Shown: positions 35,520 through 45,766 of the stretch, piece by piece
Position numbering within the stretch: position 1 is the stretch's first letter
Layout of the letters: every line of letters begins with the position of its first letter
NCBI RefSeq assembly: GCF_013387485.1
Contig: NZ_JABBXB010000016.1
Coordinates: 1-52,654 of the forward strand
Direction of reading: 5' to 3'
Length of the DNA stretch: 52,654 nt
Source: Stenotrophomonas sp. SAM-B
GTDB lineage: Bacteria; Pseudomonadota; Gammaproteobacteria; Xanthomonadales; Xanthomonadaceae
Program-made: the position numbers and the translations under genes
The notes under the pieces: generated by a model
Told to the model about the DNA's origin: nothing
What the model saw: the letters and a program-made list of their open reading frames with translations, nothing else
Database searches by the model: none

Positions 35520-38411
35520 ATGTTGCATGACCGCCGTACGGCCTCGCCACGAGGCCTCCGCCACACCGCGCTGCACAGCGCGCTGTTCTATGCCCTGTGT
35601 GCCACCGCGGCCCTGCCGCTGGCCCACGCACAGGACGCCGATGCCCCGGCCACGCCGCCGGCTGAAGCCACCACGCTGGACCAGGTCCAGGTGACCGGCA
35701 TCCGCGGCACCATCCAGACCTCGATCGACAAGAAGCGCGAGGAGACCGTGGTCTCCGACGTGCTGGCGGCCGACGACATCGGCGATCTGCCGGCCCTGTC
35801 GATCGGTGAAGCGATCGAAACCATCACCGGGGCGTCCACCCATCGCGAGAAGGGCGGTGCATCGGAAATCTCGATCCGTGGCCTTGGGCCGTTCCTCGGC
35901 TCGTCCACCTTCAACGGTCGCGAGGCCACCAATGGCAGCGGCGACCGCTCGGTGAACTTCAACCAGTTCCCGTCCGAGCTGATCAACACCGTGGCGATCT
36001 ACAAGACCCAGCGCGCCGACTTCGTCGAAGGCGGCGTGGCCGGCACGATCAACATGGAGACGGTCAAGCCGCTCGAATACGGCAAACGCACGTTCCAGCT
36101 CGACGGCCGCGGCACTTGGCAGGAGTACGACGATCGGCTCAAGGACAAGGACGGCGTGGGCTGGCGCGGTACCGCCAGCTACATCGACCAGTTCGACATG
36201 GGCAACGCCGGCAAGCTCGGTGTCTCCATCGGCGTGCAGGCGCTGGAAGGCAGCAACCCGGAAGAAATGTTCTCCAGCAGCTCCACCTGGGTCGCATGCG
36301 ATGGCCGTGAAGTGGTCGGCGCGACGCGCAACTGCACCCAGGTCAACGGCAAGGACGTGGCCAACGGCGTGCCGTACTACCTGGTGCCCAGCAGCCGCAT
36401 CTACCGCCAGTTCATCGAGCACGACAAGCGCGATTCGCAGTTCGCCGCGCTCCAGTGGCGGCCCAGCGATACGGTGGAAGTGAACCTGGATTACCAGCAC
36501 TCCAAGCGCGACTACACCGAGGACCGCTCGGATCTGTCGCTGTCCTCGATGATGCGCAACCTCAACAACCGCGTGGTCACCGACGATGGCGCGCTGCTGC
36601 ACCACACCGGCAGCACCACGGTCGATTCCACCGGCAACTTCCTGGAGCGCCAGGAGGAATACACCGGTGGCGGGCTCAACGTGATCTTCCGGCCGAGCCC
36701 GGCGTGGACGCTGTCCACCGATCTGTCCTACTCCAACACCCTGCGTGACCAGATCGAACGCAGCACCCGCCTGCGCGCCGGCCGCACCGACGTCAACGGC
36801 CGGCCGGTCGGCGGCATCAAGAACACGCGCTACGTCGATTACACCTACGACTACAGCGGCGACGTGCCGAGCATCTATCTGGATCCGGCGTTCGATGTGA
36901 ACAACCCGGACAACTTCACCGATTCGGCGCTGGTGCGTCGTCGCCAGCAGAACCGCGAGCACACCATCCGCGCGGGACGCTTCGATGCCACGTTCACCCC
37001 GGAAAGCGGCTTCTTCACCGCGATCAAGGGCGGCCTGCGCCGGTCCGAAGCCACCTATACCGATTACACCGACACCGTGGATGTCACCACCACCAATGTC
37101 GCCGCGATCCGCGCCGCCAACCTGGCCTGCCGCCAGGCCTTCCCGCAGGACGATTTCCTGGACAACGCCAGCGGCAACACCATCGACCAGTGGGCCAGCT
37201 TCGACAGCCGCTGTTTGTTCAAGGCCTTCACCGGCGTGGACGACACCGGCCTCAGCGCGGACCTGCGCAACCCGGCCAACAACGATGTCACCGAGAAGAC
37301 CAGCGCGCTCTACCTGATGGGCGACTACAGCGCCGAATGGTTCGGCCTGCCGGTGACCGGCAACATCGGCGTGCGTGGCGTGCGCACCGAGGTGCGTTCG
37401 GTCGGCCTGCGCAGCGGCCTGGATGTGATCAACAATCCCGACGGCACCGTGACCCTGGAGCCCACCGGCGATTTCACCTCGCAGGTGCTCAAGTCCAGCA
37501 ACACCGAATGGCTGCCCAGCTTCAATGCCGCCTTCGAGCTGCGCCCGGACCTGCTGCTGCGCGTCGGTGCCTATCGGGCGATGTCGCGTCCGGACCTGGC
37601 CGCCGAAGGCTTCGGCCGCACCTTCAACCTGGGTGAGGTGGATACCGAGTTCAACAGCGTCGGCGATGCACTGCGCAGCATCACCGCCACCGGCAACCCG
37701 CGCGCCAAGCCGTTGATGTCGTGGAACGGCGACCTCTCGCTGGAGTGGTATGCCAACGAAGACACCATGCTGTCCGGTGCGCTCTACTACAAGCAGTTCA
37801 ACGGCGGCTCGATGCCGGTGATCGTCAACGAATCCTTCGATATCGACGGCCAGAGCGTGACCGTGCCGGTGGAGCAGCTGGCCACCAGCGACCAGAAGAG
37901 CGATCTGTTCGGCGTCGAGTTCACCGCCTCGCACAGCTTCTCCTACCTGCCGGGCATCTTCTCCGGGCTGGGCGTTAAGGCCAGCTACAACTACGCCGAT
38001 TCCAACTTCAAGACCGAAGACCTGCGCCTGGGCGAGTCCACCGACCCGACCACCGGCGTGGTGACCCCGGGCATCGTCGAGCCGGCCAACATCTTCGGCC
38101 TGTCCAAGCATGTGGCCTCGGCGCAGGTGTACTGGGGCCTGGGCAAGCTCGACCTGCAGGCGATCTACAAGTACCGCTCCGACTATTACCAGCAGTTTGT
38201 CGGCGACCCGTCGCAGAACCGCTATGTGCGGGACAATGGCTCGCTGGACTTCCGCGCCACCTACAAGGTGAACAAGCACCTGTCGCTGTCGCTGTCGGCC
38301 AGCAACCTCACCGATGAGCCGCGGGTGTCGGATATGCCCATCCTCGGCAGCTTCCGCGAGTACACCACGTACGGGCGGCGGTATTATCTGGGGGTGCGCT
38401 ACCGCTTCTGA
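35520..38411 (+). CDS. TonB-dependent receptor of the alginate locus
   Basis: The 963-residue product has a signal peptide ending PLAHA, a TonB-box region (TTLDQVQVTG), and a plug domain at about 65-190 (SIGEAIETITGASTHREKGG, ISIRGLGPF, then VAIYKTQRADFVEGGVAGTI). A 22-strand-type barrel follows with the C-terminal YYLGVRYRF. The plug pattern is that of the large TonB receptors in Xanthomonadaceae carbohydrate-utilisation loci. It probably binds and imports alginate oligomers released outside or by surface lyase. It diverges from the lyase operon over 280 bases and is followed by the GntR regulator gene 86 bases later. Confidence 0.94.
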   Translation: MLHDRRTASPRGLRHTALHSALFYALCATAALPLAHAQDADAPATPPAEATTLDQVQVTGIRGTIQTSIDKKREETVVSDVLAADDIGDLPALSIGEAIETITGASTHREKGGASEISIRGLGPFLGSSTFNGREATNGSGDRSVNFNQFPSELINTVAIYKTQRADFVEGGVAGTINMETVKPLEYGKRTFQLDGRGTWQEYDDRLKDKDGVGWRGTASYIDQFDMGNAGKLGVSIGVQALEGSNPEEMFSSSSTWVACDGREVVGATRNCTQVNGKDVANGVPYYLVPSSRIYRQFIEHDKRDSQFAALQWRPSDTVEVNLDYQHSKRDYTEDRSDLSLSSMMRNLNNRVVTDDGALLHHTGSTTVDSTGNFLERQEEYTGGGLNVIFRPSPAWTLSTDLSYSNTLRDQIERSTRLRAGRTDVNGRPVGGIKNTRYVDYTYDYSGDVPSIYLDPAFDVNNPDNFTDSALVRRRQQNREHTIRAGRFDATFTPESGFFTAIKGGLRRSEATYTDYTDTVDVTTTNVAAIRAANLACRQAFPQDDFLDNASGNTIDQWASFDSRCLFKAFTGVDDTGLSADLRNPANNDVTEKTSALYLMGDYSAEWFGLPVTGNIGVRGVRTEVRSVGLRSGLDVINNPDGTVTLEPTGDFTSQVLKSSNTEWLPSFNAAFELRPDLLLRVGAYRAMSRPDLAAEGFGRTFNLGEVDTEFNSVGDALRSITATGNPRAKPLMSWNGDLSLEWYANEDTMLSGALYYKQFNGGSMPVIVNESFDIDGQSVTVPVEQLATSDQKSDLFGVEFTASHSFSYLPGIFSGLGVKASYNYADSNFKTEDLRLGESTDPTTGVVTPGIVEPANIFGLSKHVASAQVYWGLGKLDLQAIYKYRSDYYQQFVGDPSQNRYVRDNGSLDFRATYKVNKHLSLSLSASNLTDEPRVSDMPILGSFREYTTYGRRYYLGVRYRF

Positions 38412-38418
38412 GGTCAGT

Positions 38419-38460
38419 GGCGCGGTTTTTTCGACCGCGCCGCTCTCTGAAGGCGCGGTC
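38419..38460. other. Overlapping inverted repeats between receptor and regulator genes
   Basis: GGCGCGG (38419-38425), GACCGCGCC (38433-38441) and GGCGCGGTC (38452-38460) can pair in two mutually exclusive ways; the longer stem is 9 bp with a 10-base loop. The T-run 38426-38431 lies between the first two, not after a hairpin, so it is not a classical terminator. It may moderate readthrough from receptor to regulator gene. Confidence 0.5.
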
Positions 38461-38497
38461 GCGTATCGGTCCCCAGCCACCTGTCAGCAGGCCTTTG

Positions 38498-39244
38498 ATG
38501 ATGTCCGAACCCCGTCTGTACCAGTCCATTGCCGCCGAAATCGTCGCGCTGATCGAGAAGGGCGAATTCCCGCCGGGCTCGCGCCTGCCGGGCGAACGCG
38601 ACCTGGCCGAACGCCTGGGCGTGAGCCGGGTGACGGTGCGGGAGGCGGAAATCGCGCTGGAAGCGCAGGGCCTGATCACCATCAAGACCGGCTCGGGCGT
38701 TTACGTGAAGGCCAAGCCGTCGCAGGCGCCGGGCGCACTGCCCGACGTCTCGGCGTTCGACCTGACCGCCGCACGCGCGGTGATCGAGGCCGAGGCCGCG
38801 GCGATGGCCGCCAGCCGCATCACCGATGCCGAACTGGAGGACCTGGCCGGCCTGATCGCGGCCATGGTCGATCCCAATTCGGGCGAAGTGGCGGCCAGCG
38901 AGGCCGACCGCCAGTTCCACCTTTCGATTGCACGCATCGCCGGCAACCCGGTGGTGGAGCACTGCGTGCAGCTGATCTGGCGGATGCGCAATGAGCTGCC
39001 GCGGGTCAAGCAGGTCTACGCCAACGTCTGCCACAACGACGACGACACCCGCGACGAAGAACACACCCGGATTCTCGATGCGCTGCGCCAGCGCGATCCG
39101 GCGGCGGCGCGGCTGGCCATGCGCAACCACTTCCAGCGGCTGTTCGAATCGATGCTGGAAGCCACCGAGAATGAAGCGCTGGCCGAAATCCGCCGGCGGA
39201 CCCAGCAGGACCGCGAACGCTTCCGGGCCGCGACCGGGCACTGA
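38498..39244 (+). CDS. GntR-family transcriptional regulator with FCD domain
   Basis: The product has about 248 residues. The N-terminal winged helix-turn-helix is YQSIAAEIVALIEKGEFPPG with RLPGERDLAERLGVSRVTVREA. The all-helical FCD effector domain has the metal-binding histidine pattern (RQFHLSIARIAGN, EEHTRILDAL, RNHFQRL). This is the FadR/UxuR-ExuR-like branch that commonly senses uronate or keto-acid intermediates such as KDG or KDPG. It is the presumed local repressor of the alginate genes through the dyads at 35319-35451. The start is one of two adjacent ATGs at 38498 and 38501; AGCAGG lies upstream. Confidence 0.93.
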   Translation: MMSEPRLYQSIAAEIVALIEKGEFPPGSRLPGERDLAERLGVSRVTVREAEIALEAQGLITIKTGSGVYVKAKPSQAPGALPDVSAFDLTAARAVIEAEAAAMAASRITDAELEDLAGLIAAMVDPNSGEVAASEADRQFHLSIARIAGNPVVEHCVQLIWRMRNELPRVKQVYANVCHNDDDTRDEEHTRILDALRQRDPAAARLAMRNHFQRLFESMLEATENEALAEIRRRTQQDRERFRAATGH

Positions 39245-39265
39245 GCCCGGTGTAAAGCGGCGGGA

Positions 39266-39655
39266 TCACTCGCCCTGGTACTGCTTCTCTTCGACCAGCT
39301 GCGAGCCGGCGATGCGGTTGATCTCGTTCTTCACTTTGACCCGCTCGCCATTGGTGCCATAGACGCCGCGGGCCAGCTGGATGAAGGCATCGTCGAAGAC
39401 CTGCGCTGCTTCCTTGTCGCGCAGCTGATCCTGGATCTCCCACATGCGCTCGTTGATCGCCTTGAGCTGCGTCTTCAGCGCCTCCAGCCCGGGCTGAGCG
39501 CCCACCTGCTGCTGCCACAGCGGCCACAGACCGTCGAGTTCCTTGCGGACGTTGGCGTTCTTGCCGGCATCGGCAATGCGTTCGGCCTTGATTTCCAGGA
39601 TGGTGATCTTGTCGATCAGCTCGCCAATCGATACCGGGGTCAGGATCGCGTCCAC
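39266..39655 (-). CDS. DUF6165 family protein
   Basis: The 129-residue protein is mostly alpha-helical (IGELIDKITILEIKAERIADAG, LEALKTQLKAINERMWEIQDQLRDKE), probably a coiled coil or helical hairpin. The pattern matches DUF6165, small cytosolic proteins of unknown role found in many proteobacteria. It converges on the regulator gene, with 21 bases between stops. Confidence 0.75.
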   Translation of the reverse strand: MDAILTPVSIGELIDKITILEIKAERIADAGKNANVRKELDGLWPLWQQQVGAQPGLEALKTQLKAINERMWEIQDQLRDKEAAQVFDDAFIQLARGVYGTNGERVKVKNEINRIAGSQLVEEKQYQGE

Positions 39656-39830
39656 GCCATTACTCGCAACAGGTCAGAGCGGCCATGATACCGCGCACCC
39701 CCGGGCACCACCCTGACGCAGGATTTACAGAAACGTTGCGCCGATCGGGTGGCCACGCCATGGCGGCTTTACGCCGGTCCTGAGGACACTGTCGCTCTCG
39801 ACGGCGCGGCCGTCATCTGGAGCGGGACAC

Positions 39831-40529
39831 GTGGTGGGTAACTATTCGAAACAGCGCCTGCGCTGCGGCGTGGTGCTGGTGGGGCTGGTCATGAGCGGTG
39901 CGGCCGCGGCCGCGGTGGAAGGCAATGCGACGCTGACCTCGGACTACGTCTGGCGCGGCAGCTCGCAGAGCGACGGCGATCCGGCCGTGCAGGCGGGCGT
40001 GAAACTCAGTGCGTCCAACGGCTGGTATGCCTCGGCGTGGGGCTCGGGTGTCTCGTTCCGGCCGGACAACGGCGCGCGCAGCGAGTTTGATCTTGTCGCC
40101 GGCTGGAGCGGGGCGGTGACGCCGGACTGGAGCGTGGACGTCAATCTGACCCGCTACGTCTATCCGTCCGCCACGGTCGATCTGGACTGGACCGAGCTCA
40201 ATGGCACCGTCACCTGGCGGCAGCGCGCCTGGCTGCAGGTCGGCATCTCCGACAACGCGCTGGCCGGTGGCCATGGCGGCACCTACGCCCAGCTCGGTGC
40301 GCGCCTGCCGCTGGGGGAGCAGTGGCGTATCGAAGGGGCGGTGGGCCGCTACTGGCTGGACAGCGCGCAGGCCGATGACTACCTGCACGGCCAGCTCAGC
40401 GCGGTGTGGCGCGTGCACGGTCCGTGGGAGCTGCGGGTGACCGGGCATGACACCGACGGCGCCGCCAAGCAGTTGTTCCCGGGCAACGCGGGATCGCGCG
40501 TCGAGGTCGCGGTGCAGACGAGTTTCTGA
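39831..40529 (+). CDS. TIGR02001-like outer-membrane-associated protein
   Basis: The 232-residue product has a signal peptide (CGVVLVGLVMSGAAAAAVEG) followed by the family opening NATLTSDYVWRGSSQSDGDPAVQAG and then amphipathic beta-strands (GWYASAWGSGVSF, WSVDVNLTRYVYP) to a C-terminal VEVAVQTSF. It looks like a small outer-membrane barrel of the TIGR02001/TorF group with unknown function. The start is GTG at 39831, with GGAGCGGG about five bases upstream; the next codon pair GTG at 39834 is an alternative. Confidence 0.85.
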   Translation: MVGNYSKQRLRCGVVLVGLVMSGAAAAAVEGNATLTSDYVWRGSSQSDGDPAVQAGVKLSASNGWYASAWGSGVSFRPDNGARSEFDLVAGWSGAVTPDWSVDVNLTRYVYPSATVDLDWTELNGTVTWRQRAWLQVGISDNALAGGHGGTYAQLGARLPLGEQWRIEGAVGRYWLDSAQADDYLHGQLSAVWRVHGPWELRVTGHDTDGAAKQLFPGNAGSRVEVAVQTSF

Positions 40530-40541
40530 AGTGCGCGGGCG

Positions 40542-41723
40542 CTACGCCCGCCGCTTTGTCTGCGACATCGCCCAGATGCCCATCGCCACCACCGCAACGC
40601 AGGCACCGGTGACGCACACACCGGTCCAGCCGAAGCGATCAAAGACCTGCGCCGAGACCAAGGAACCCAGCGAGCCACCGATGAAGTAGCCGGTCATGTA
40701 GCCGGCATTGAGCCGGTTGCGGGCCTCCGGGCGCAGCGCATACACCACGTTCTGGTTGCTCACGTGCAGCAGCTGCGCGGCCAGATCGAGCACGATCACG
40801 CCCAGCACCAGCGCGATCAACGAGTGCGTGGAAAAGCCCAGCGGCAGCCACGATGCGGCCAGCAGCACCAGCGCCACGGTGGTCGCGAGTGCGGCCTTGC
40901 CACGGTCGGCCATGCGCCCGGCCACGCCCGCGGCCAGCGTGCCGGCGGCACCGACCAGCCCGAACAGGCCGATCGTCGCATCGCTGTAGCCATAGGGCTC
41001 GGCCGCCAGCAGGAACGCCAGCGGCGTCCAGAAGATCGCGAACATCGCAAAGCTCAGCGCGCCCAGTACGGTACGCAGGCGGAACACCGGCTCCTGCGCG
41101 AACAGCGTGCCAATCGAGCGCAGCAGCTGCAGATAGCCCAGCCCGGCGGTCTGATGGAAGCGCGGCAGATGCCGATAGAGCATGCCGGTGGTCAGTACCA
41201 GCGCGGCCGCGGCGATCCAGTACACCGTGCGCCAATCGCCCAGCGAGGACAGCGCCCCGGCCACGGTGCGTGCCAGCAGAATGCCGAGCAGCAGGCCGCT
41301 CATCACCGTGCCGACCACCTGGCCGCGCTCCTCCGGCCGCGCCAGCGTCGCCGCGAACGGCACCAGCACCTGCGCCACCACCGAGAACAGGCCGGTCAGC
41401 GCGGTGCCCACCAGCAGCCACACGAACTGATGGCTGAGCGCGCTCAGCACCAGGCCGGAGGCCGACAGCAGTGACATCACCACGATCAGCCGGCGGCGCT
41501 CGAACAGATCACCCAGCGGCACCAGCAGGATGAGGCCGGCGGCATAGCTCAGCTGGGCGACGGTCACCACCGTGCCGGCACGTGCGAACGACACCCCGAA
41601 CTGCCCGGCGATGGTGTGCAGCAGCGGCTGCGCGTAATAGTTGCTGGCCACCGCCACGCCGGTGGCGAAGGCCATCAGCAGGACCTGCCAGCGGCTGAGC
41701 GGGGAGGGCGCGTCGTGGGTCAT
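40542..41723 (-). CDS. MFS transporter, drug/sugar efflux type
   Basis: The 393-residue protein has 12 predicted helices. It has the loop 2-3 motif VPLGDLFERRRLIV and the early helix pattern VASNYYAQPLLHTIAGQFGVS, typical of the YnfM/'MFS with LysR partner' efflux group. The ATG at 41723 has GGAG upstream; an upstream frame extension runs into the divergent regulator region and is rejected. It diverges from the LysR regulator gene by about 100 bases, a common regulator-target arrangement. The cargo is unknown. Confidence 0.92.
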   Translation of the reverse strand: MTHDAPSPLSRWQVLLMAFATGVAVASNYYAQPLLHTIAGQFGVSFARAGTVVTVAQLSYAAGLILLVPLGDLFERRRLIVVMSLLSASGLVLSALSHQFVWLLVGTALTGLFSVVAQVLVPFAATLARPEERGQVVGTVMSGLLLGILLARTVAGALSSLGDWRTVYWIAAAALVLTTGMLYRHLPRFHQTAGLGYLQLLRSIGTLFAQEPVFRLRTVLGALSFAMFAIFWTPLAFLLAAEPYGYSDATIGLFGLVGAAGTLAAGVAGRMADRGKAALATTVALVLLAASWLPLGFSTHSLIALVLGVIVLDLAAQLLHVSNQNVVYALRPEARNRLNAGYMTGYFIGGSLGSLVSAQVFDRFGWTGVCVTGACVAVVAMGIWAMSQTKRRA

Positions 41724-41796
41724 GACGGGCTCCGGATAAGAAGGGGCGCCAGTGTCTGCCTGATCCGCAAATGAGGGAAATGAATAGTTATCATCC

Positions 41797-41817
41797 GATG
41801 CATCTGGAAATAAGATG
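41797..41817. promoter_or_regulatory. Candidate LysR operator between MFS and lysR genes
   Basis: GATGCATC (41797-41804) is a perfect 8-bp palindrome, and CATCT-GGAAATA-AGATG (41801-41817) is a 5-bp dyad across seven bases. Both lie in the AT-rich end of the 100-base divergent region, just before the LysR start, suited to autorepression. No -35/-10 stands out. Confidence 0.35.
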
Positions 41818-41822
41818 GCGTG

Positions 41823-42758
41823 ATGAACCTCAAGCAGCTCGAGTTTGCGGTCGCGTTGGCCGAGGAGGGCAACTTCACCCGTGCTGCGCAGCGCTGCCAC
41901 GTCGTGCAGTCAGCGCTGAGCCACCAGATCGCCCATCTCGAGGACGAACTGCAGGCCACGCTGTTCGAGCGGCTGCCGCGCCAGGTCAGGGTAACGCCCG
42001 CCGGTGAAGCACTCTTGACGCACGCACGCCAGGTGCTCGCCTCGCTGCGGCATCTGCGCGATGACGTTGCCGCCGTCGGTGGCCAGGTGCGCGGCATCCT
42101 GCACATCGGCCAGATCACTTCGTTGACCGCCGTGGATCTGGTCGCCTGCCTGGCGACGTTCCATCGGCGCTATCCGCAGGTCGCGTTCCGCCTGCGCATG
42201 GACAAGAGCGAAGTGCTGATGGCCGATGTGCGCGAGCGGCGGCTGGATGTGGCGCTGGTGGGCTTGTCGCCGGGCACGCCGATCGAGGGCGCCCAGCACC
42301 GATTGCTGGCCGAGGAATCGATGGTCGCCGTGCTGCCGCCCGCCCATCCACTGGCGACGCGCAGACGGCTCTCGCTGGCGACGCTGGCCGGGCTGCCGCT
42401 GGTGGATTTCCCGCAGGGGAGTGGGGCCCGCCGGCAGACCGACGAGGCCTTCGCCGCCGCCGGACTGCCCCATCGGGTGCCGTTCGAGATCAATCACATG
42501 GCGCTGGTCGAGCGCTTCGTGCAGCAGGGCCTGGCGGTTGGCATCGTGCCGCAGGCGATCGCCGCCGGTTTCAGCGGCGTTGCCTGTGTGGCGATCCAGG
42601 GTGCACCGACCCGGCGCGTGCATGCGGTCTGGTCGAACCTGCCCACGCCGGCGGCGCGGGCCTTCATGGAGGAACTGCTGCAGCACGTGGCCCCGACACC
42701 GGCGCCACGCACCAACACCGCCCTCAGGCGGCGCGCACGCGCAGGGTCAGGCCCTTGA
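41823..42758 (+). CDS. LysR-family transcriptional regulator
   Basis: The 311-residue protein has the classic N-terminal winged helix-turn-helix (MNLKQLEFAVALAEEGNFTR, HVVQSALSHQIAHLEDEL, TLFERLPRQVRVTPAGE) and a periplasmic-binding-like effector domain from about residue 90. The divergent MFS efflux gene is its likely target. A GTG one codon upstream (41820) is an alternative start; neither has a strong ribosome site. Its last 35 bases overlap the convergent DUF1456 gene, and its C-terminus is unusually basic there (RRRARAGSGP). Confidence 0.92.
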   Translation: MNLKQLEFAVALAEEGNFTRAAQRCHVVQSALSHQIAHLEDELQATLFERLPRQVRVTPAGEALLTHARQVLASLRHLRDDVAAVGGQVRGILHIGQITSLTAVDLVACLATFHRRYPQVAFRLRMDKSEVLMADVRERRLDVALVGLSPGTPIEGAQHRLLAEESMVAVLPPAHPLATRRRLSLATLAGLPLVDFPQGSGARRQTDEAFAAAGLPHRVPFEINHMALVERFVQQGLAVGIVPQAIAAGFSGVACVAIQGAPTRRVHAVWSNLPTPAARAFMEELLQHVAPTPAPRTNTALRRRARAGSGP

Positions 42759-43194
42759 GGAAATTGCGCAGCATCTGGTCACCGCAGGCGCGGTAGTTCT
42801 TGTGGTCCGGTTGGCGGAACAGCGCGGACAGCTCCGGCTTGGAGACCGAGAAACCGGCAGCGTCGAACACTTCGTGCATGTCCACGTCCTTCAGCTGGAA
42901 GGCGACGCGCAGCTTCTTCAGCACCAGGTTGTTGGTGATGCGCTTTTCCACCGGGCGGACCGGCTGGCTCTCGTCGCGGCCGCGGAAATGCACGATCAGG
43001 CCATCCAGGAAATGCGCCAGGGTGCGGTCGTCGCAGGGCACGAAACCTTCTTCGTCTTCCTTGCGCAGCCAGCCGGCCACGTCGGCCTTGTCGACCACGA
43101 AGGCCGGATCGGCCAGGGCACAGGTGTCGGCGATCATGCCGTCGCTGAGGTCGAGCATGTAGCGGATGCTGCGCAGTACATCGTTGTTGATCAT
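42724..43194 (-). CDS. DUF1456 family protein (YehS-like)
   Basis: The product has 156 residues. Two copies of the DUF1456 module are visible. The first, at 1-70, begins NNDVLRSIRYMLDLSD, and the second, at about 85-155, begins NNLVLKKLRVAFQLKD; each has the FLDGL/FLKGL ending. The function is unknown; the family is small, cytosolic and widespread in gammaproteobacteria. It ends within the last codons of the lysR gene on the opposite strand. Confidence 0.92.
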   Translation of the reverse strand: MINNDVLRSIRYMLDLSDGMIADTCALADPAFVVDKADVAGWLRKEDEEGFVPCDDRTLAHFLDGLIVHFRGRDESQPVRPVEKRITNNLVLKKLRVAFQLKDVDMHEVFDAAGFSVSKPELSALFRQPDHKNYRACGDQMLRNFLKGLTLRVRAA

Positions 43195-43351
43195 GGGACG
43201 TCCAATACCGCCGGCGCGGCTGCGCGGCTGGCGGCCATTTTACCCCGTGCCGGGCGCGCGGCCGGCTGCGACCGGTGGTCGCTGTCATCTGGCTGCCATG
43301 AAAGTGAAGCACAGTGCCGCGATCAGGCATCGACAGGCAGTGGAGCAGGCA

Positions 43352-44684
<1,333 letters not shown>

Positions 44685-44729
44685 AGCGCATCACCCGCTT
44701 GCTGCCAGCGCGGCGGCTGTCTGAAACAA

Positions 44730-44755
44730 GAACGCCGACCCAAGGGCCGGCGTTC
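44730..44755 (-). terminator. Terminator hairpin between SDR and SPOR genes
   Basis: The 8-bp stem GAACGCCG with CGGCGTTC has an inner CCC/GGG pairing. On the minus strand it is followed by TTGTTTC. It lies between the convergent ydfG-like gene and the SPOR-protein gene and may serve both. Confidence 0.55.
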
Positions 44756-44884
44756 GGGGTGCATCTGGAGCAACAGCCCCCTTGGAGTGCAAGGGGCGCG
44801 CCGGCAGGCGCGGGGATGTGGAGGTAGCCGCAGGGGCCCGAGGTTTCGCGTAGCGCAACCTTGGGGTAGTCGCGCGGCGCGCGG

Positions 44885-45748
44885 CTACTGTGCCTTGATC
44901 GCCATCGCCTGAAGCCCCGTCCCATCCAGCTTCTGCTTGGCTTCGGCCAGCTCGCCCGCGCTGCCATACGGCCCCATGCGCACGCGATACACCGTCTTGC
45001 CGTTGATCTGCGCCGATTCCACGCGCGCGGCCAGGCCGATCATCGCCAGCTTGGCCTTGGTCGCCTCGGCATCGCCGGAAGCACCGAAGGCGCCGGCCTG
45101 CAGGATGTAACGCACGTTGCCCGCGGCCGGCGTGGTGGCGGGGGCAGCCGACGTGGTCGCGGCCGGTGCATCCGGCTTCGGTGCGGTGGCGACCGCGGTG
45201 GGTGCCGATGCGGCCGGTGCCGGCGTCGCCGCCGGACGTTCATTCACCGGGGCCGGCAACGCCGCAGTGCTGACCGGCGCCGGGGTGGTGGTCGCCGCGG
45301 TGCTGGTCGGCGCCGGTGCGGGCGGCAACGGGCGGCCTTCGAGCGCCGCCTGCGCGCGCTGCGCTTCCGCCTTGGCACGTCGCTGATCTTCCGCGCGTGC
45401 GCTGGCCGCCAGCTCGGCATCGGACATTTCCACTTCCTTGCCGGGCAGCAGGGTGTAGAAGTCGTACTGCGTCGTCGCCGGCTTGGCCGGTTCGGCGGGC
45501 GTAGCGGCGCCCGGCTTGGGCAGCTCGGTACCGACGTCGGTCTCGGCGTCGCTCACCGGGGCCGGCTGGGCGTTCGGGTCCGGCTGCGGGCCGACCCGCA
45601 GGAAGCCATCGCCCTCGTTCTTGAACAGGTTCGGTGCCGCCAGGAACACCACGGCCGCAATCGCCACACCCGCGACCAGCCACACCCATCCCGGGGTGCC
45701 CTGGTTGCTGTTGCGCCGTGCCTGGCTCTTGCCGCGTCGTGCTGCCAT
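44885..45748 (-). CDS. SPOR-domain cell-division/envelope protein (FtsN-like)
   Basis: The product has 287 residues. A short basic cytoplasmic N-terminus (MAARRGKSQARRN) and one membrane helix at 20-40 precede a long low-complexity A/P/T linker. The C-terminal SPOR domain is at about 212-287 (VRYILQAGAFGASGDAEATK, VYRVRMGPYGSAGELAEAKQ). SPOR domains bind denuded septal peptidoglycan. A single-pass SPOR protein directly downstream of argS is the usual position of ftsN in gammaproteobacteria, so an FtsN role is likely. It lies 18 bases after argS. Confidence 0.9.
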   Translation of the reverse strand: MAARRGKSQARRNSNQGTPGWVWLVAGVAIAAVVFLAAPNLFKNEGDGFLRVGPQPDPNAQPAPVSDAETDVGTELPKPGAATPAEPAKPATTQYDFYTLLPGKEVEMSDAELAASARAEDQRRAKAEAQRAQAALEGRPLPPAPAPTSTAATTTPAPVSTAALPAPVNERPAATPAPAASAPTAVATAPKPDAPAATTSAAPATTPAAGNVRYILQAGAFGASGDAEATKAKLAMIGLAARVESAQINGKTVYRVRMGPYGSAGELAEAKQKLDGTGLQAMAIKAQ

Positions 45749-45766
45749 TTACTGCTTCTCCACTGC

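Noticed and set aside
38419..38460. Rho-independent terminator after the receptor gene
   Set aside because: The T-run lies inside the repeat structure rather than after a stem, so I list it only as overlapping inverted repeats.
35427..38480. Open frame of about 1000 codons antisense to the alginate-locus TonB receptor
   Set aside because: Same GC-shadow effect; it has low-complexity composition and no motif, against a complete receptor on the plus strand.
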